From Antennarius striatus (lineage: Eukaryota > Chordata > Actinopteri > Lophiiformes > Antennariidae): a stretch of DNA of 64,000 nt. Of this stretch, positions 1-28,100 are shown piece by piece (position 1 is the first letter of the stretch; the number at the start of each line of letters is the position of its first letter). Position numbers and translations under genes: made by a program. The notes beneath the pieces were generated by a model. It was not told where the DNA came from. It did no database searches and saw nothing but the letters and a program-made list of their open reading frames with translations. The stretch spans positions 6,423,501-6,487,500 of the forward strand of contig NC_090795.1 in NCBI RefSeq assembly GCF_040054535.1. Reading direction: 5' to 3'.

Positions 1-1468
1 GGTGAGTGAAAGGAATGAAGTCCAAGAATACATTAGAAAAGTGACAAAATAGTTCATGTGCAAGAGCTTATTCCCAAACTTTGAATTAATTAACCATGCT
101 AACCGACTGCTGGCGCCATTTTTATATTCAATACATTCGTGTGCAGCGTGAGTATCTTTTTATCAATCTCTTGACAAGAAATCAAGTAACTGTATTCTGA
201 GAAAGCAAAACCTTTCATTTAATGGAACAGAAAAATATTGGTAGGGAGAAAACGTACATCAACAAAACCGCTCACAATAAACACGTTTCTAGATTGCTAC
301 CAGGCTTAGGGGGATAACTCAGCTTCACTTGAACTCGTGACAGAACTCTTGCCGTCTCATTAGGTTGTTTCAACACGGTGACGCTGCCTGACAGGTTTAC
401 AATCAAGAGGTTTATTTTGCATGGGAAAAACTTTCTCTTCCTACAGAAACAACACCTGTTTGGCAGCTTTCCAACTCCTCGAGGGAACTTCATTCAAATC
501 ACAGGGAATGAATTACGTTTTAACAGCATGATGTGCAGTCAAGCATGCAAAATCTCAAGTCGGTGTCAAAAGCATCACATCAGGTAATCTCTTTGTCAGG
601 ATTTCAAAACTAAGTCAGTGCAAAACTACAAGGAGTCGAACAAAGTACCAACGTCAGATCACACTCAGCATGGACGTGTGTCTCAACTTGACTGCTTCAC
701 ATATAATCTCACATGACTGCTCCCAATGCAAATTAGGTACACATCCCTGGAACAAACAGACATGAAGTTTAGTATTTTGCTTGAATTTATAAAAAAGATT
801 CAAATAAAAAGGAAAATTTACAAGATTTCCCATTGTTCCACAACTGTTTTGTATTATCTTCCATCATGATCATAAATAATGCATTTTAGAAATAATTAGA
901 AATTGCAGACTACATGTGCATTAGAACACACAAAGGGTGCATTCACATTAAAATTATGACAAGTCTAACTGCAATTTTCTTTTTTGTATTATTGTGACAA
1001 AAATCTTTTCAAGTATGTGTGAAGATACAATCTGATCTTCATAAATCTAATTCAATCACTTTCACATATGGCCCTTGAATCCCATAGGAACAAGGACTTG
1101 AAGCAAGAAAACTTCGATAGCGTTCTACATCATCCGATGGAAATTCGACCTACTTCTTCTGGTAGTCTGCTCATAAATGATTGTGTACAGTGGTGTTAGA
1201 TTGATAAAATATTTTGATGGATGTAGCATGTGTCTATACACAGCACCACACACATTTTACTGCCAGATAACAGATAATAAAGTGAAATCTAATCATTGTT
1301 TCCTTTTTTTAATACACGGTTTCAAACATCCTGTGGGTGTGTTAGTACCACTGTCTGGCAATGGTTCTGCATTACTAACAGGTGTTGGTAAAAATAAAAA
1401 CAAGAACCAAGGCAGTCAGAGACTGCAACATCCCACAGAGGGTAGTTCAGGGTACCCTGAAAGTAGTA

Positions 1469-2394
1469 CAGTGGTACTTCTACTTACGTAATTTCTTCCG
1501 GAACCAATAATTTCCTAAGTAGAAAATTTCGTTAAGTAGAGACATGTTTTTCCATGCAAATGCCCTTCCATGCAAATTTCCAAGCCCCCAAAAATTCAGA
1601 CATATGTTTTATAAAGCATAGAAATGCATCAAAACATGTAACAAATACATGTTACGATTAGATTATCACTCAAATGAGAGTTGTGCATAACGTAAAAAAA
1701 CAAAGAATAAAGAATAAAAATGACAGTCATTTACCTTTTAACTACTGTCCTCATGTTTTGTGCCCTCTAGGTTCATGCGTTCCAGCCTCACGATGCCGAA
1801 CAACAGAGTGAATTCCAGTCCTCCTTTTGAACTTCTCCAACCACCCACGAAATGCCTTAAACTTAAACTTCCTTTTGTTTTAATAACGTGGCGATTGTAG
1901 ATGCATTAGGGCCATATTCTTTGGCGAGATCAACCAAACGCATCCCTTTCTCATGCTTTTCTATTACCTCTTGCTTTGTTAGTATGGACAAAAAAGCTCT
2001 TCTTCCGTCTTTTCTTTTCCTCTTTTCTCCGTCACTTCCTTAGGGTCCATAGCGAATACTCAAAAAGTTAATGTATTTGGCAAAACTATCAGAACACCAC
2101 ACGGGTCGAGGGCCAAATGATGAGGACCCTGCACCAACACCGATCTAGCTCCACACAAAGGTCCCTCTTAGCCAATGGGATGCCAAGAAGATACTAGGTA
2201 ACAGCCAATGGCAGAGCAGCTATGAGAATGTTGCGTTCAGGAACCTGTGGGAGCTGCAAGTATCAGCCCATACTGTATTTTTATCTTTCGTAAGTCGAAA
2301 TTTCTTCGTAACTAGAGGCAATATTTTATTTCTGAGAAGTTTCGTAAGTAGAAAATTTCGTAAGTAGAGACATTCGTAAGTAGAGGTACCACTG
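1469..2394 (-). mobile_element. pogo/Tigger-like DNA transposon, internally deleted
   Basis: The ends are near-perfect inverted repeats: CAGTGGTACTTCTACTTACG at 1469 and the reverse complement of CGTAAGTAGAGGTACCACTG ending at 2394. Both are flanked by TA, the target duplication of Tc1/mariner/pogo elements. The subterminal motif CGTAAGTAGA recurs several times at both ends. The 926-bp length is far below a full Tigger element (about 2.4 kb or more), and the inside keeps only the N-terminal part of a transposase on the minus strand. Confidence 0.8.
1745..2050 (-). pseudogene. Remnant of a Tigger/jerky-type transposase (CENP-B-like HTH part)
   Basis: On the minus strand from ATG at 2050, broken frames give KQEVIEKHEKGMRLVDLAKE then YGPNASTIATLLKQKE, which fits the first CENP-B N-terminal helix-turn-helix of TIGD/jerky transposases. 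A second frame then gives FRGWLEKFKRRTGIHSVVRH, matching the end of the second (CENPB-type) DNA-binding domain. Stop codons and frameshifts separate the pieces, and the catalytic DDE domain is absent. It cannot encode an active transposase. Confidence 0.75.
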
Positions 2395-5300
2395 TACTTG
2401 ACCAGTGCAGAGCTTTGACCTTTCAGGGTAGTAGGGTAGGGTAGGGTAGACCTTGTTTTCTCAAGGTCATGGTCATCTCATTTTCATCCCCTTTGCCACT
2501 CAAATAATGTGTTTTTTGTTTTTAATCTTTCTATCTACAACGTTTGCGAAGATATTTGGTGGACTAACGAACGAACGAAATAGATGAACAAACACTGACA
2601 ATTACATCACCGCTTTGAAGCGGGATGTAATAAAAACACTTGACGAAATGCATGCATGCTGATGAGTGATGTTTTTTTTAGTGTTCACAAATACTGCATC
2701 TACTGCGTACCATGAGCTCACGAATTTAATTACTGTACATCCTGCTTCAAAGCAGTGAGGTATTGTGAGTGTTAGTGTTCATGTGTTTGTTTGTTCGTCG
2801 TTTGTCCACCAAATAACTTCGCAGCCATTGCAGATAGAAAGATAAAACAAAAGGAACAGGGGATGAAAAGGAGATGATGACCTTGACCTTAAGAAAAGTA
2901 GGTCACAGTCAAATTTCAACTTTTGTACACTCAGGAACCACATAGGCTAGAAAGCCAAGAGAGAAGGTCAGTGTGAGTAGGTCAGAGCACCAGCTTTGAT
3001 GTTTGACCTATGGAAGTAGGTCAGGGTAAAATTTTTAATTCAAGGGTGTCGCGGGATGTTGCAGTCTCCGACTGCATTGGTTCTAGTTTGTATTTACACC
3101 CAGCATGTGATCCACTCTGTGGTTTCTTCTTGTTTCACGGAACACATTAACAAAACAAGCAGTCCTTAGAGATGGTCTATGCAGGTTTGATCTGGTTATC
3201 CACACGATATTAGATAAATCGAAGATTGATTTTAAAATAACAGCTCTACTTAATCCTACATCATCAAGTGACGTCACATTCACCGACCTTCATTTCTCCT
3301 GTTCAGACCAGGAGGTGTGAAATTGAGTGAGGAGGAGACAGTGAAAAGGAGACAGGGTGGAGTAGAGGGAGAAAGGAGAAGAGCTGTTACCAACTGTGCT
3401 TAAGTGGGAATACAAAGCAAAGCTGGTAGGGCGTGGGGGGGGGCTGTGGTGTGGAGTGATAAAAGGTGATGAGCAGAGGCTTATTGGGGCAGACCATGTC
3501 ACTCTCTATCATAAACTAGGGCAAATGAACAGGTTTCAAAAGTAACAAATGATGGGGTCACTGTCAAACTTTATTGTCACAATTCTGGAAAATGCGTTCC
3601 ACATCATGATGTGGAATGATGGGAAATTCAATGGCTCCAAACATGACGAGGTCCTTTCATATGCTAAATTCAAACCGTCAAACAATCCGAATTAGCCAGA
3701 TTCCACTGTGTGGCATTTGATTAAGCTCCACAGTGGCAGCTGTGGGTCAGTGAAGGCTTCACACTAATCTCCTGGGAATGCAATCCTCGGCTTGCTTTGG
3801 TATGAATCATATTCTGCCCGTGGGTTACAGTGGATGTCTCTCCAATGCGAATTCAGTGTCCGGCGGTTCCCTAATGAAATGGTTGTTCGTGTGTCATTAG
3901 GGTCTGAAACCAACACCCAATAAGCACCAATGGAGGGTAAAACGTGTGTGTGGGTAAATCGTCGGTATCTGCCACACTGGCGGGTAAATGTTTCTACCAA
4001 CAATACATAAAACTGCATCTTAGAGGAAGAATATTATTGCTTAAGCCCAGTCTCCTGCTAGTAGGCTAGCGTTAATATTTTTTTTCAAGTATTTTGTGGC
4101 ATCTAAATACTGCAGAGACATGAAAACAAAGCAACGAAGAAGAAGACAAAGGTGAAGATACACCTTAAAGGAGGAAGTTTTGTCAGGTTTGGAGATAGAG
4201 GAGTCCCAAGAGACTGGTATGATGCAGTCATGTGCAGAGTGTTGCCAGCATGGCAAGGAAAAGCATTGACACAACCCATTTATCATTGGAATTAAAACCG
4301 TGAAACTGGAAAACATCCGTGACTATGAGCGCAGCCGATTTCACAACTTCTGAAAGTCCGAGTTCCGGCCTCAGTTGGAGCATCTCCAGAGATCAAAAAG
4401 TCTGATCTAAACAAAGCTGTTGTGTTGTGGCACAAGGACTCTGTCAGGACCAGGAGCCCAGACTACATGGACTGTGAGAAGAAGAGGATGATGACTGGAT
4501 GAGACTTAAATAACAAAGCATCTAATGCTCTGTTCAGAGACCAAGTCTATTATGATTGTTGATTCTTGTGCTTCATTAATTTTTTGTATTTTTTTTATTA
4601 TCTCCTGTTGAGATTCATTCCTCAATTATTATTCAGGGTTGAATTACTCAGCCATTCATGGCACTAGTCAACCTGGAAAAAGAACTGTCAAAATGAATCT
4701 ACAGTAAGAGGTAGAATCCAGAGTTGTATCTCGTTGGATAATGTAAGCCTCGTGGCATATGTAACTCCTCCACAAAAGTAGGTGTGGCAGCATCAAGGCA
4801 CCTTACAATTTGATCTCACAATTTAATTTCAATTCCAGTTCTGAAGACTATGATTACAAAAAACAAAGTGCTGCATTTTTTTCTATCATTTCTTTTTTGG
4901 CTCACTGTGTTGTTATTTGATAAATTTAAAAACAAGGAGCCAAAACTATTATAGAAAGAGCCAGTGAGGGATTGCGGCTGGAAAACGTAACTCAACAAAA
5001 TGAGAGTAGAAATGTAAAACACTACCTCGCCCAGAAACATTTCTGCCCAAGTGACATCAGATAGATTTTCATCATTGGGAGTGAAAATTAATTGATTCAT
5101 TTGAAATTGTCTTCAAGTCTCCTGTGTTGAGATTGTGTCTTCTTTGTTACTAAAGATCACAAAAACAAGTGTAGCATGACATTGGTAAAATTTGTTCCAA
5201 ACAAATGTAGCATGAACATGTGTGGTTCCACACTTTGTACTGTAATAACCATCTCCAATAGGTTTATACCAAGAGCCTCTGGATTACAGTGATCTAGAAC

Positions 5301-6697
5301 AATGTGGTCAGCATTCTTCTGTTTGAGATAGAAGATCCACAGGAATGTACCCCACTGCTCCGTCATTCAGCAGTGTACAAACAAAAACTGTAAAAAAATC
5401 AGATCAAGATGTCAGTCTTTCAACAGCTGAAGACAGGAGGGTGGGGGTATCTTATACTCCAAGCTGGTGGAGCAGACAGGGTTTGGCTTCAGCTTGGCTG
5501 GTACGCTCTGCCTCCGCGGAGCGATGCTCCATAAACCCGACCTCATTCTAGCTCCATCTCCACGGCAGATGTCGCCGCTTCAATCATTTAATTACTCTGC
5601 ACAATAAAACCCAACATCGAGGGTAGTCTGTTTAGCAACGATGAAGAGAATAAGATCCATCTCGAGTGGTGTCTGCTCCCGCTGTGAGGCTGGCCGCCTT
5701 CTCGAGCGTCGCTTGGCGGGCGCCGTGACCCTGGGTACAGCTGCGAGGCGTCTGCCAAGCGGTTCATAACCAGAGGGTTTCCAGGAGCCAGACATGCCAC
5801 CTGGGCACTATTCATTACAGTGGGACACTGTTTAAACAGGGGGAGGGGAGGGGGCGGAGAGCACAAGGGAGGGCAGGAACAGAGTGTAAATGTTAGTGTG
5901 TGTGGATGTGTCTGTGTATACTGGTGTTTGTATAATTAAGTGTGTGAGACTGGAAACAGGAGTTTGAGAGAGACGTGAAGCCATTTCTTGCCTCTTTATA
6001 AACAGAAGACCATTACTTCAGACTGTCTCCCGTGTTATAGGTGCCCACTTCTTCGAGCCTTGTCAAATGTTTGGCACGATATACCTTCATCTAAATGCTG
6101 TTTGTGTCTGGAAGCGCTCACAAACTGATCCAGATACACTATTAGACACCATAGCTTGATATGACAATGAAAAATGAAACAAAACAACATGAAACAGATG
6201 CAAATATTGCATTTTGAGGTCTTTCTCTTCATGGTAATCTCCTCCTCATGCTCCTCTCACTAGTTAATTACAGCAGCAGCCACATGGGTGTCATGACGTC
6301 AGCATGCGGGCTGTTATTACCTCTTCCCTGTCATTAGTTCCTGCACTGTATGGAATTAAAGCCTGGAAAGAGCTGCAGCTCACACAGGACACAATGAGGA
6401 TCAGTATTGTCACATTCCCTACAATCACAGCTAGCATCAACGCCAGAAAGCAGCCCGGTACTCGCCACTGGGCCTTGATTTGGTTCAGCCGTGTCCAGAA
6501 AAAAAAAATCTGGAACCAAACAGATTAGACTATGTAGCCAAAAAATACAATCAACCTAAAAAGTAACTCGAAAATTGTTCATTTAAGACTTTTTTTTTTA
6601 TTAGAAATGGACACAATGAGATTTGGATTCTGTCTCGTAAGGACTGACAATGAAGAATAGTAAATCAGACAGATAATGGAAGGAAAAAAGCACTTAC

Positions 6698-19787
<13,090 letters not shown>

Positions 19788-20540
19788 GGCTGAGGAGTCT
19801 GCTGAGGCCGTACTATCTGTAGAAAGGTGGGGAATCCAGAGACTGCGTAAAAAGAAGTCAAAGTAATCCAAACAGGACCAACAAGGGCAACACTTCCCCT
19901 TCTTTGCGAATCCTGCAGCACTCCTGTCATTCCCAAAGTTTGACACTAGCCTAACAGCCCCGCCTACCGCATTCCTACTGAGCAAATGTGGATCTTCACG
20001 TCGGACATATTGGATGTGGGATATTATGCCGGGCGTTCCCCGAAAAAATGTATAGCACGTACTATATAGGCAATGGTTTGCCTCTACGTAGCTATAACCA
20101 CGACAGAAGAGACAGTGTCAAACATGTAGCACAATAACGACACCCGTTGCGACTTAACCAACACAAAATCTTAAGTTATTAAGCTATACAATTAAACTTA
20201 ATTAAAAAACATCGCACGTACTTATGACTGATTTTTCTTTTTAAAAACACACAAAGTGTAACTATTAGGTGACGTGTGGCCAAATAAATAGTCGGCCTTT
20301 CGCTTCCGCCACATCTTTAATGGCGAGTTGGTAAGATATAAATTTACCCCGCGTATTAACTTGAAGGCATGCGTTATTTTTAGATACAACACACAATCAT
20401 TTCTATTTTATTTTTATTAACTTATTGTACTTCTCACTCTTCTATCTCTACACTGATTTAATTCACAGTGCTGGCTTTAATGTTTAATGAAGAGTAGGTG
20501 ATACCTGACAGGCAATAACCAGGAGATCCAAATTACAAGT
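19788..20540 (-). promoter_or_regulatory. oxsr1 5' UTR and upstream region
   Basis: This region lies immediately upstream of the OSR1 ATG on the minus strand. The OSR1 frame stays open for 66 codons up to an in-frame ATG at 19985, with no stop between. The stretch is moderately GC-rich near the start codon and then becomes AT-rich. No TATA box or mapped start site can be assigned; the limits are approximate. Confidence 0.45.
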
Positions 20541-20819
20541 TCATGTATAGAAATGTTGCTCCGCTAATACCGTGTCCTCTGATTGGACAGTGCTGCAAAT
20601 GCTGCTATATGATTGGACATTCATGTACCAAGCGTCAAGGCCAGTCACATTACAGCAATCAAATAGCGACACCAATGGTACGTTTCCTAACATGCAGGAT
20701 GAGAAGGCATCGCCTGCCCTTCTGAACTCCAGAAAAGTTTTAATGACGCCATGCAGCATGCAAGTACTGTATAGAAAACTGTCCTCAAAATACGGTTTTA
20801 GGAAATCATATATAGACCA

Positions 20820-21372
20820 TTTATTCAAGGTAGAATACATTCACTTTATTGTATTGTTTTAAAAAGACCATATCAAAAATACAACTTTACAAGTCTAGGG
20901 GCATGCTTACAGACATAAACATGTCAGCAGTCAGTAAGAATGAAGTGTATATATCACAATCATAGTCTCTTAATCTTAACTTAATCTTTAATATCATCTA
21001 GAGGCTTATTGAAAGAGGAAATGATCAGAAAGAAAAGTTTTTAATAACACCCAAAAAAACCCAACTCTTTTACACCACAATTTAGTTAACCAACACAAAT
21101 ACATTCAGATTCTTGTTTTGAAATATAACTCAAGTATGCAAAAAAAACACAGACAGGAACATACAATTTATTATTGACATTTGAAACATAATATGACATT
21201 TTGCACTTTTAAACTTGCTGATATTTGGTATCATTTATGATTTGTATATACACAGTAGATGACAAATAGATTCTGAAGGCAACAGTATATTACTTCTTAG
21301 CAAGAATGAACAGAAATCTGTAATGTTGGGACATCATCCAATAATCCCTTTGACAAAGCGAAAAAGGCACCT
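20820..21372 (-). other. myd88 3' UTR with polyadenylation signals
   Basis: Downstream of the myd88 TAA the minus strand has AATAAA at 21172-21167, and again at 20850-20845 and 20825-20820. Using the distal sites gives a 3' UTR of roughly 0.55 kb, using the proximal one about 0.2 kb. There is no coding potential I recognise; the frames near 20541-20862 are short and have no known protein. Confidence 0.5.
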
Positions 21373-24076
<2,704 letters not shown>

Positions 24077-24360
24077 GACGACACATCCGCGAGTGGACGG
24101 GATTTAGAAGGGAACCATTGTTAAAATCAGATGTCAAAAACGGATTAAAAGTGAAGATTGCCTCAGGAGTCGCTCACCCGATCAAAAAAAACCAACAAAA
24201 AACAGAAGGAAGTGATGTCACGTGGACCGCGTCACACGTGGGAGGAGGTGGACTGTTTACCTTTACCGCTGGTTGTAAAATCCAAACTCGTTCCCCGACG
24301 GGAAGAAGTGGATGAAAGGTGAACCGATGCGTTTATTTCCTGAGGAAGTGTGAGTCATAT
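24077..24360 (-). promoter_or_regulatory. Putative myd88 promoter: paired E-boxes and adjoining ETS and AP-1 sites
   Basis: Directly upstream of the myd88 ATG are two CACGTG E-boxes (24219-24224 and 24235-24240), ten bases apart. Farther out, GAGGAAGTG (ETS/PU.1-like, 24342-24350) abuts TGAGTCA (AP-1, 24351-24357). USF/MITF/CLOCK-type bHLH proteins bind CACGTG, and ETS plus AP-1 pairs are common in myeloid and inflammatory promoters. The motifs are seen directly; any activity is inferred. Confidence 0.4.
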
Positions 24361-24890
24361 GAAGATTATTAATTTTAGATAGTAATCTTAACCAGAAACG
24401 CCAACCGCCCATTTTCAATGAGGTTTACGCAGTGGTTTATTTCTCATTCATTTCATTGCGCAAACCCAAAACCTCATGCATGCAATGGAACGCTGCAGAT
24501 TATCAGTTTCAGCGTCAGAATAAGTCCGAGAAGTGGTCATCACAGAAGCATGAAAACCCAGGTGCATTCCAGAATACTTATAAATTAAATCTTTTGCTAA
24601 ATAATTTTTAAATAGAAACTGAGTGATGGATTTTAATATGTAGTTTAGTTTGATCTATTAAAGAAATGACTGGCAGCCGTGGGCACCACTGGGAAATCAT
24701 GGCAGGAAGTAGAAATGGAAATCCGTTCCTCTTTTGGTCTGGACATGTGTTAGAGATGTCTGTTCCCTTTTTTGCCCCTGAATGCTCACTGCTCTCATCC
24801 TTCATGTGAAAAAGAAACTGAAATTGTAAACTATAAAAAGCATTCTAATGCAGAAAATGATGTTAATAGAGAAATACCAAGACAAATAAT
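24361..24890. other. Intergenic sequence between myd88 and cry-dash
   Basis: About 0.5 kb of AT-rich sequence between the myd88 upstream motifs and the cry-dash polyadenylation site. I see nothing in it beyond short frames without recognisable protein. Confidence 0.6.
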
Positions 24891-25120
24891 TTAAAAGGTT
24901 TACTTTTTTATTTATTAGCTGCAACAAACAGGAAAATCAAACTGTCTCTAGGTGAAACAGAAATAGGCAAATGTACGATAATGCACTTTGTCAAAACCAC
25001 TTCCCTCAATAAGAATGTCGATGTGCAACACAGGTTTTTACAGCGACACTCCATGTTTGCCTCATTGGACCTTCCATCTGTCAGCTTCCATCTGCATGTC
25101 CAACTCTTGCTTGAGACGGA
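24891..25120 (-). other. cry-dash 3' UTR with overlapping polyadenylation signals
   Basis: After the cry-dash TGA (25123-25121) the minus strand runs about 205 nt to two overlapping AATAAA signals at 24916-24911 and 24912-24907. The transcript end would fall near 24,890. Confidence 0.55.
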
Positions 25121-28100
25121 TCAAAGGTTTTTGCTTCTGGAGAAATAGAAGTCTATGCCTCTGTCTCGATGCTGTTTGGGAGTGTGAGATGAGCCTCTCT
25201 TTCCTCTCAGTGAAGGTCCTGTGCCACTCTGAAAGAAGGAGAAAACAAGTGTGCACCTCAATGAATAAAACAAATATAGTTTAGAACATGATCCGCTCTA
25301 CCACTGAGCTGTAACAAATAGTTTCTAATATACTGTAATATATTGTACTTTATGGGCTTATAAGCTGGTGTTTCATGTAAATTCTTCAAGTGACAAGTAA
25401 CACTTTTATTAATTCACATGAATATTGTAGTGTGGGAAAGATTAAACAAAACAGAAACCATACAATCAAGTTTACGCCTCACAAATTAAAAATAACTACA
25501 GGAAATGTCTTTGACCACTTTTGTGTGTGGCCTAAAAGGCAAAAAAAAAAAGTTTCACAACAGCAGAAGCACACAATCATATCCACTTCCCTTTTTTCAA
25601 ACACTCACTGGTTTCTTGTTAAAGTGCCTGCTCCATTCAGGGGCAGTGACGATGGGGGTGGGGTAGGTCTCACCAAGAGACACGCCAGCTTGCGACAGCG
25701 CTGCAGCACTGAGGGTCCAAGGCGTGTGCACATCAGCTCCCATGATCCCCTGCAGCTCAGGAACCCACTGGCGCACGTAGTCCCCCTGAAGCAGACGTGT
25801 GGGAAGCCAAATACTGATCACGTGCCCGACATTTCCATCCAATAGTTTCATCATATTTGTGCTGATTTATTTATTGTAAAGTGACAGAAATGTTAGAAGT
25901 CGCTTAAACTAACAACCCATACATATTTCCAGACATACTTTATTGTCATAGTCGAGGCCTTGCTTGATCATGTTGAACTTCCTGTTTTCTCTGGGGTCAT
26001 TTCCTAAACCGGCACTGTACAGCCAGTTGCCATAGTTGCTGCAGACATCATGGTCCACCTTTGGAAGAAAGATTAGAATGGAGACATTGCGTATTCATGC
26101 AAATGAAGATGGTTGAATCAAGTATAATTTTAAACCTGCCCTTGGGTTCTTACCAGGAGGTATTCAAACCACTCAGCTCCCATCCTCCAATCCAGGCCCA
26201 GGTCTTTGGTGAGGAAGCTAGCAACATTTTGCCGCCCCCTGTTGGACATGAAGCCAGTCATTGCCAGCTCTCTCATGTTGGCATCTACGAAGGGCACCCC
26301 TGTTCTTCCCTCTGTAATTGCCAACAATACATATTTTTTCACTTATTGATATTTAGATTTTCAATATAACTCTTTAAGACATTCCTAAAGAAATTAAGGA
26401 TATTTTGAGAGCAATGACGAAAACCTCTTCAAACCTTTCCAAGCATTGAAAAGCGTCATGTCCTTTTTCCATGGAACAGATTTGTCCTGCAATCCTGAAA
26501 CAAGAGGATTACTTAGAGTGTCTGACTGGTTTCCACTGCATTAAAAATAAGCTATAAACTCGGGCTCATTTTACCTTCGACCTGGAACAGCTTGTTTCCA
26601 TACTTGACAGCTACAAACTTGAAATAATCCCTCCACAAAAGTTCAAAAATGACCCTGAAAAACAGCGATGAGGAGGACAAATTTGTGTATTTTTCTTCAT
26701 GGATAAAATGTGTTTCAATTAAAACTGTAAATATACATTTTGCGACTGGTGTGTTTTCTTACTAGTGAGGCTTTATTATATTTTTTGACTCACCAGTATG
26801 TGCTCTGATTGGCTGTTCGTTCACTCTCATACTGCTTGATCTGATGATAAATAAACTTGGCTGAAATGCAACCCATGGCCAGCCTGCAGAATCACACCAC
26901 CATTAATGATTCATTTTACATGAAATTGATAGATGGAATATTTAATTAGTGTAGGCAGTCACAAACAGAGGAAGTCATCACTCACCAAGGTGCAAATTTG
27001 GTCGAATAATCCACACCAATCAAACCATTGCGAGTCTCTTTGTAAGTTGCGACTGCATCCTACCAAACAGAAAGCATACAGTATTTACTACATCATCAGA
27101 GCATAGTAGATCATTTATCAGCGTACTGTATGAGTATAATTTGAAGTTTGTGCTCACAGTGTCCCAGAAGTAATGTTTGAGTCTGGCCAGAGCATGACTT
27201 TCCCCTCCACTACAGGGGAAGGCTGATCGAGGATCAGTCACAGGCTCTGCATGGGGAAAAAAAAAGCAGCATATCAGCATCATACTGAATTCATATATGT
27301 TAAACACTCCCCCGATGTACATTAGAAGACACACAAAACCATAAAAGCTTAATTGTATATGTGGAAATCCACCTGCTGGTACTTAATGAGGAAATCTGTG
27401 TTCAGCAGTTTGGGTATTGATTTCTGAAAGTAGCAGCAGTATGGATTTACTCATCAGAGGCACAGCATAAAGTGAACAATTAGCGCAGTTTAATAAGCAC
27501 ATTAAATCAATATCTGCTATGTCTCGGTAATATTGTCATTATTATTTACTCATTATTTCAAATTCACATGCTGACATGAAGACACAAGAGGCAGGAGCAT
27601 AATCAACTATAAGAATGTAACCATGAGGCTTATTAACCTGACTGCTGCAGGTCGGCTGCAGCAGGAATGGCCCCCTCTTCCAGCCCTTGGGGGAGAGGCT
27701 TTAGCTGCTCTGGGGTTGGAAACACGGGCCTCACTCGGCTCTGGGTCTCAACTGCCTTCCTGAACTGAGTGTACACATCAGGCAGCCTGACAGACCAGGG
27801 GAACGCTGCTGTTACATGTGTCTTACTCTGGAGTCAGAACCAAAAGATGACGCAGACCCTTTAACTTTTTATCCTCTCCCACCTGGATATGTGGTGAAAT
27901 GGAAGATCATCTCTGTGGAACAGTGTAGACCCCCAGCAGGTGTGAACTTTGACCTTCATCTGCGCACAGACATCCTTTACTCGCTTCTCGACATTCAGTT
28001 CTTCAGAAGTTACCTGGAACACAAAGCAAAGAGGAAAAGTTTTTCAAAACCACCGGACGAAGTCATTAATTAGTGACGATCACACTCAGACTGAAACTAC

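Larger units (their letters stand above)
1378..3112. mobile_element. Foldback-type DNA element with long inverted terminal repeats
   Basis: The outer ends are inverted repeats: about 1378-1440 pairs with the reverse complement of about 3052-3112 (shared cores AGAACCAA and GAGACTGCAACATCCC). Inside, 2461-2640 pairs with the reverse complement of about 2715-2890 (shared CTTTCTATCTGCAA-like and GAAGTTATTTGGTGGAC-like segments), leaving a short loop near 2640-2715. No transposase frame is visible in it, so it is a non-autonomous element. A Tigger-like element is inserted inside the left half. Target-site duplications were not resolved. Confidence 0.65.
1..6697 (-). other. Part of oxsr1 intron 3 (no exon found)
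   Basis: This stretch follows the oxsr1 exon 3 donor (GTAAGT at 6697) in the direction of transcription. I looked for the next exon (the segment continuing SVLDIIKHIV in known OSR1) and did not find it, so the intron runs past the left edge. Contents: a foldback element with a nested Tigger-like element at 1.4-3.1 kb, a 20-bp perfect palindrome at 3597-3616, and otherwise AT-rich sequence with no gene I can support. Confidence 0.75.

Noticed and set aside
1446..1461. 16-bp palindrome TTCAGGGTACCCTGAA
   Set aside because: It is part of the foldback element arm, so no separate function is suggested.
4320..4500. Open stretch resembling coding sequence (KAVVLWHKDSVRTRSPDYMD)
   Set aside because: No matching family, no clear splice sites and no partner exon; possibly an old transposon or pseudogene piece, but not supportable.
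25062..25256. 64-codon minus-strand frame overlapping the last cry-dash exon
   Set aside because: It is in a different frame from the exon chain; the correct frame ends with the conserved DASH tail [13 protein letters not shown].
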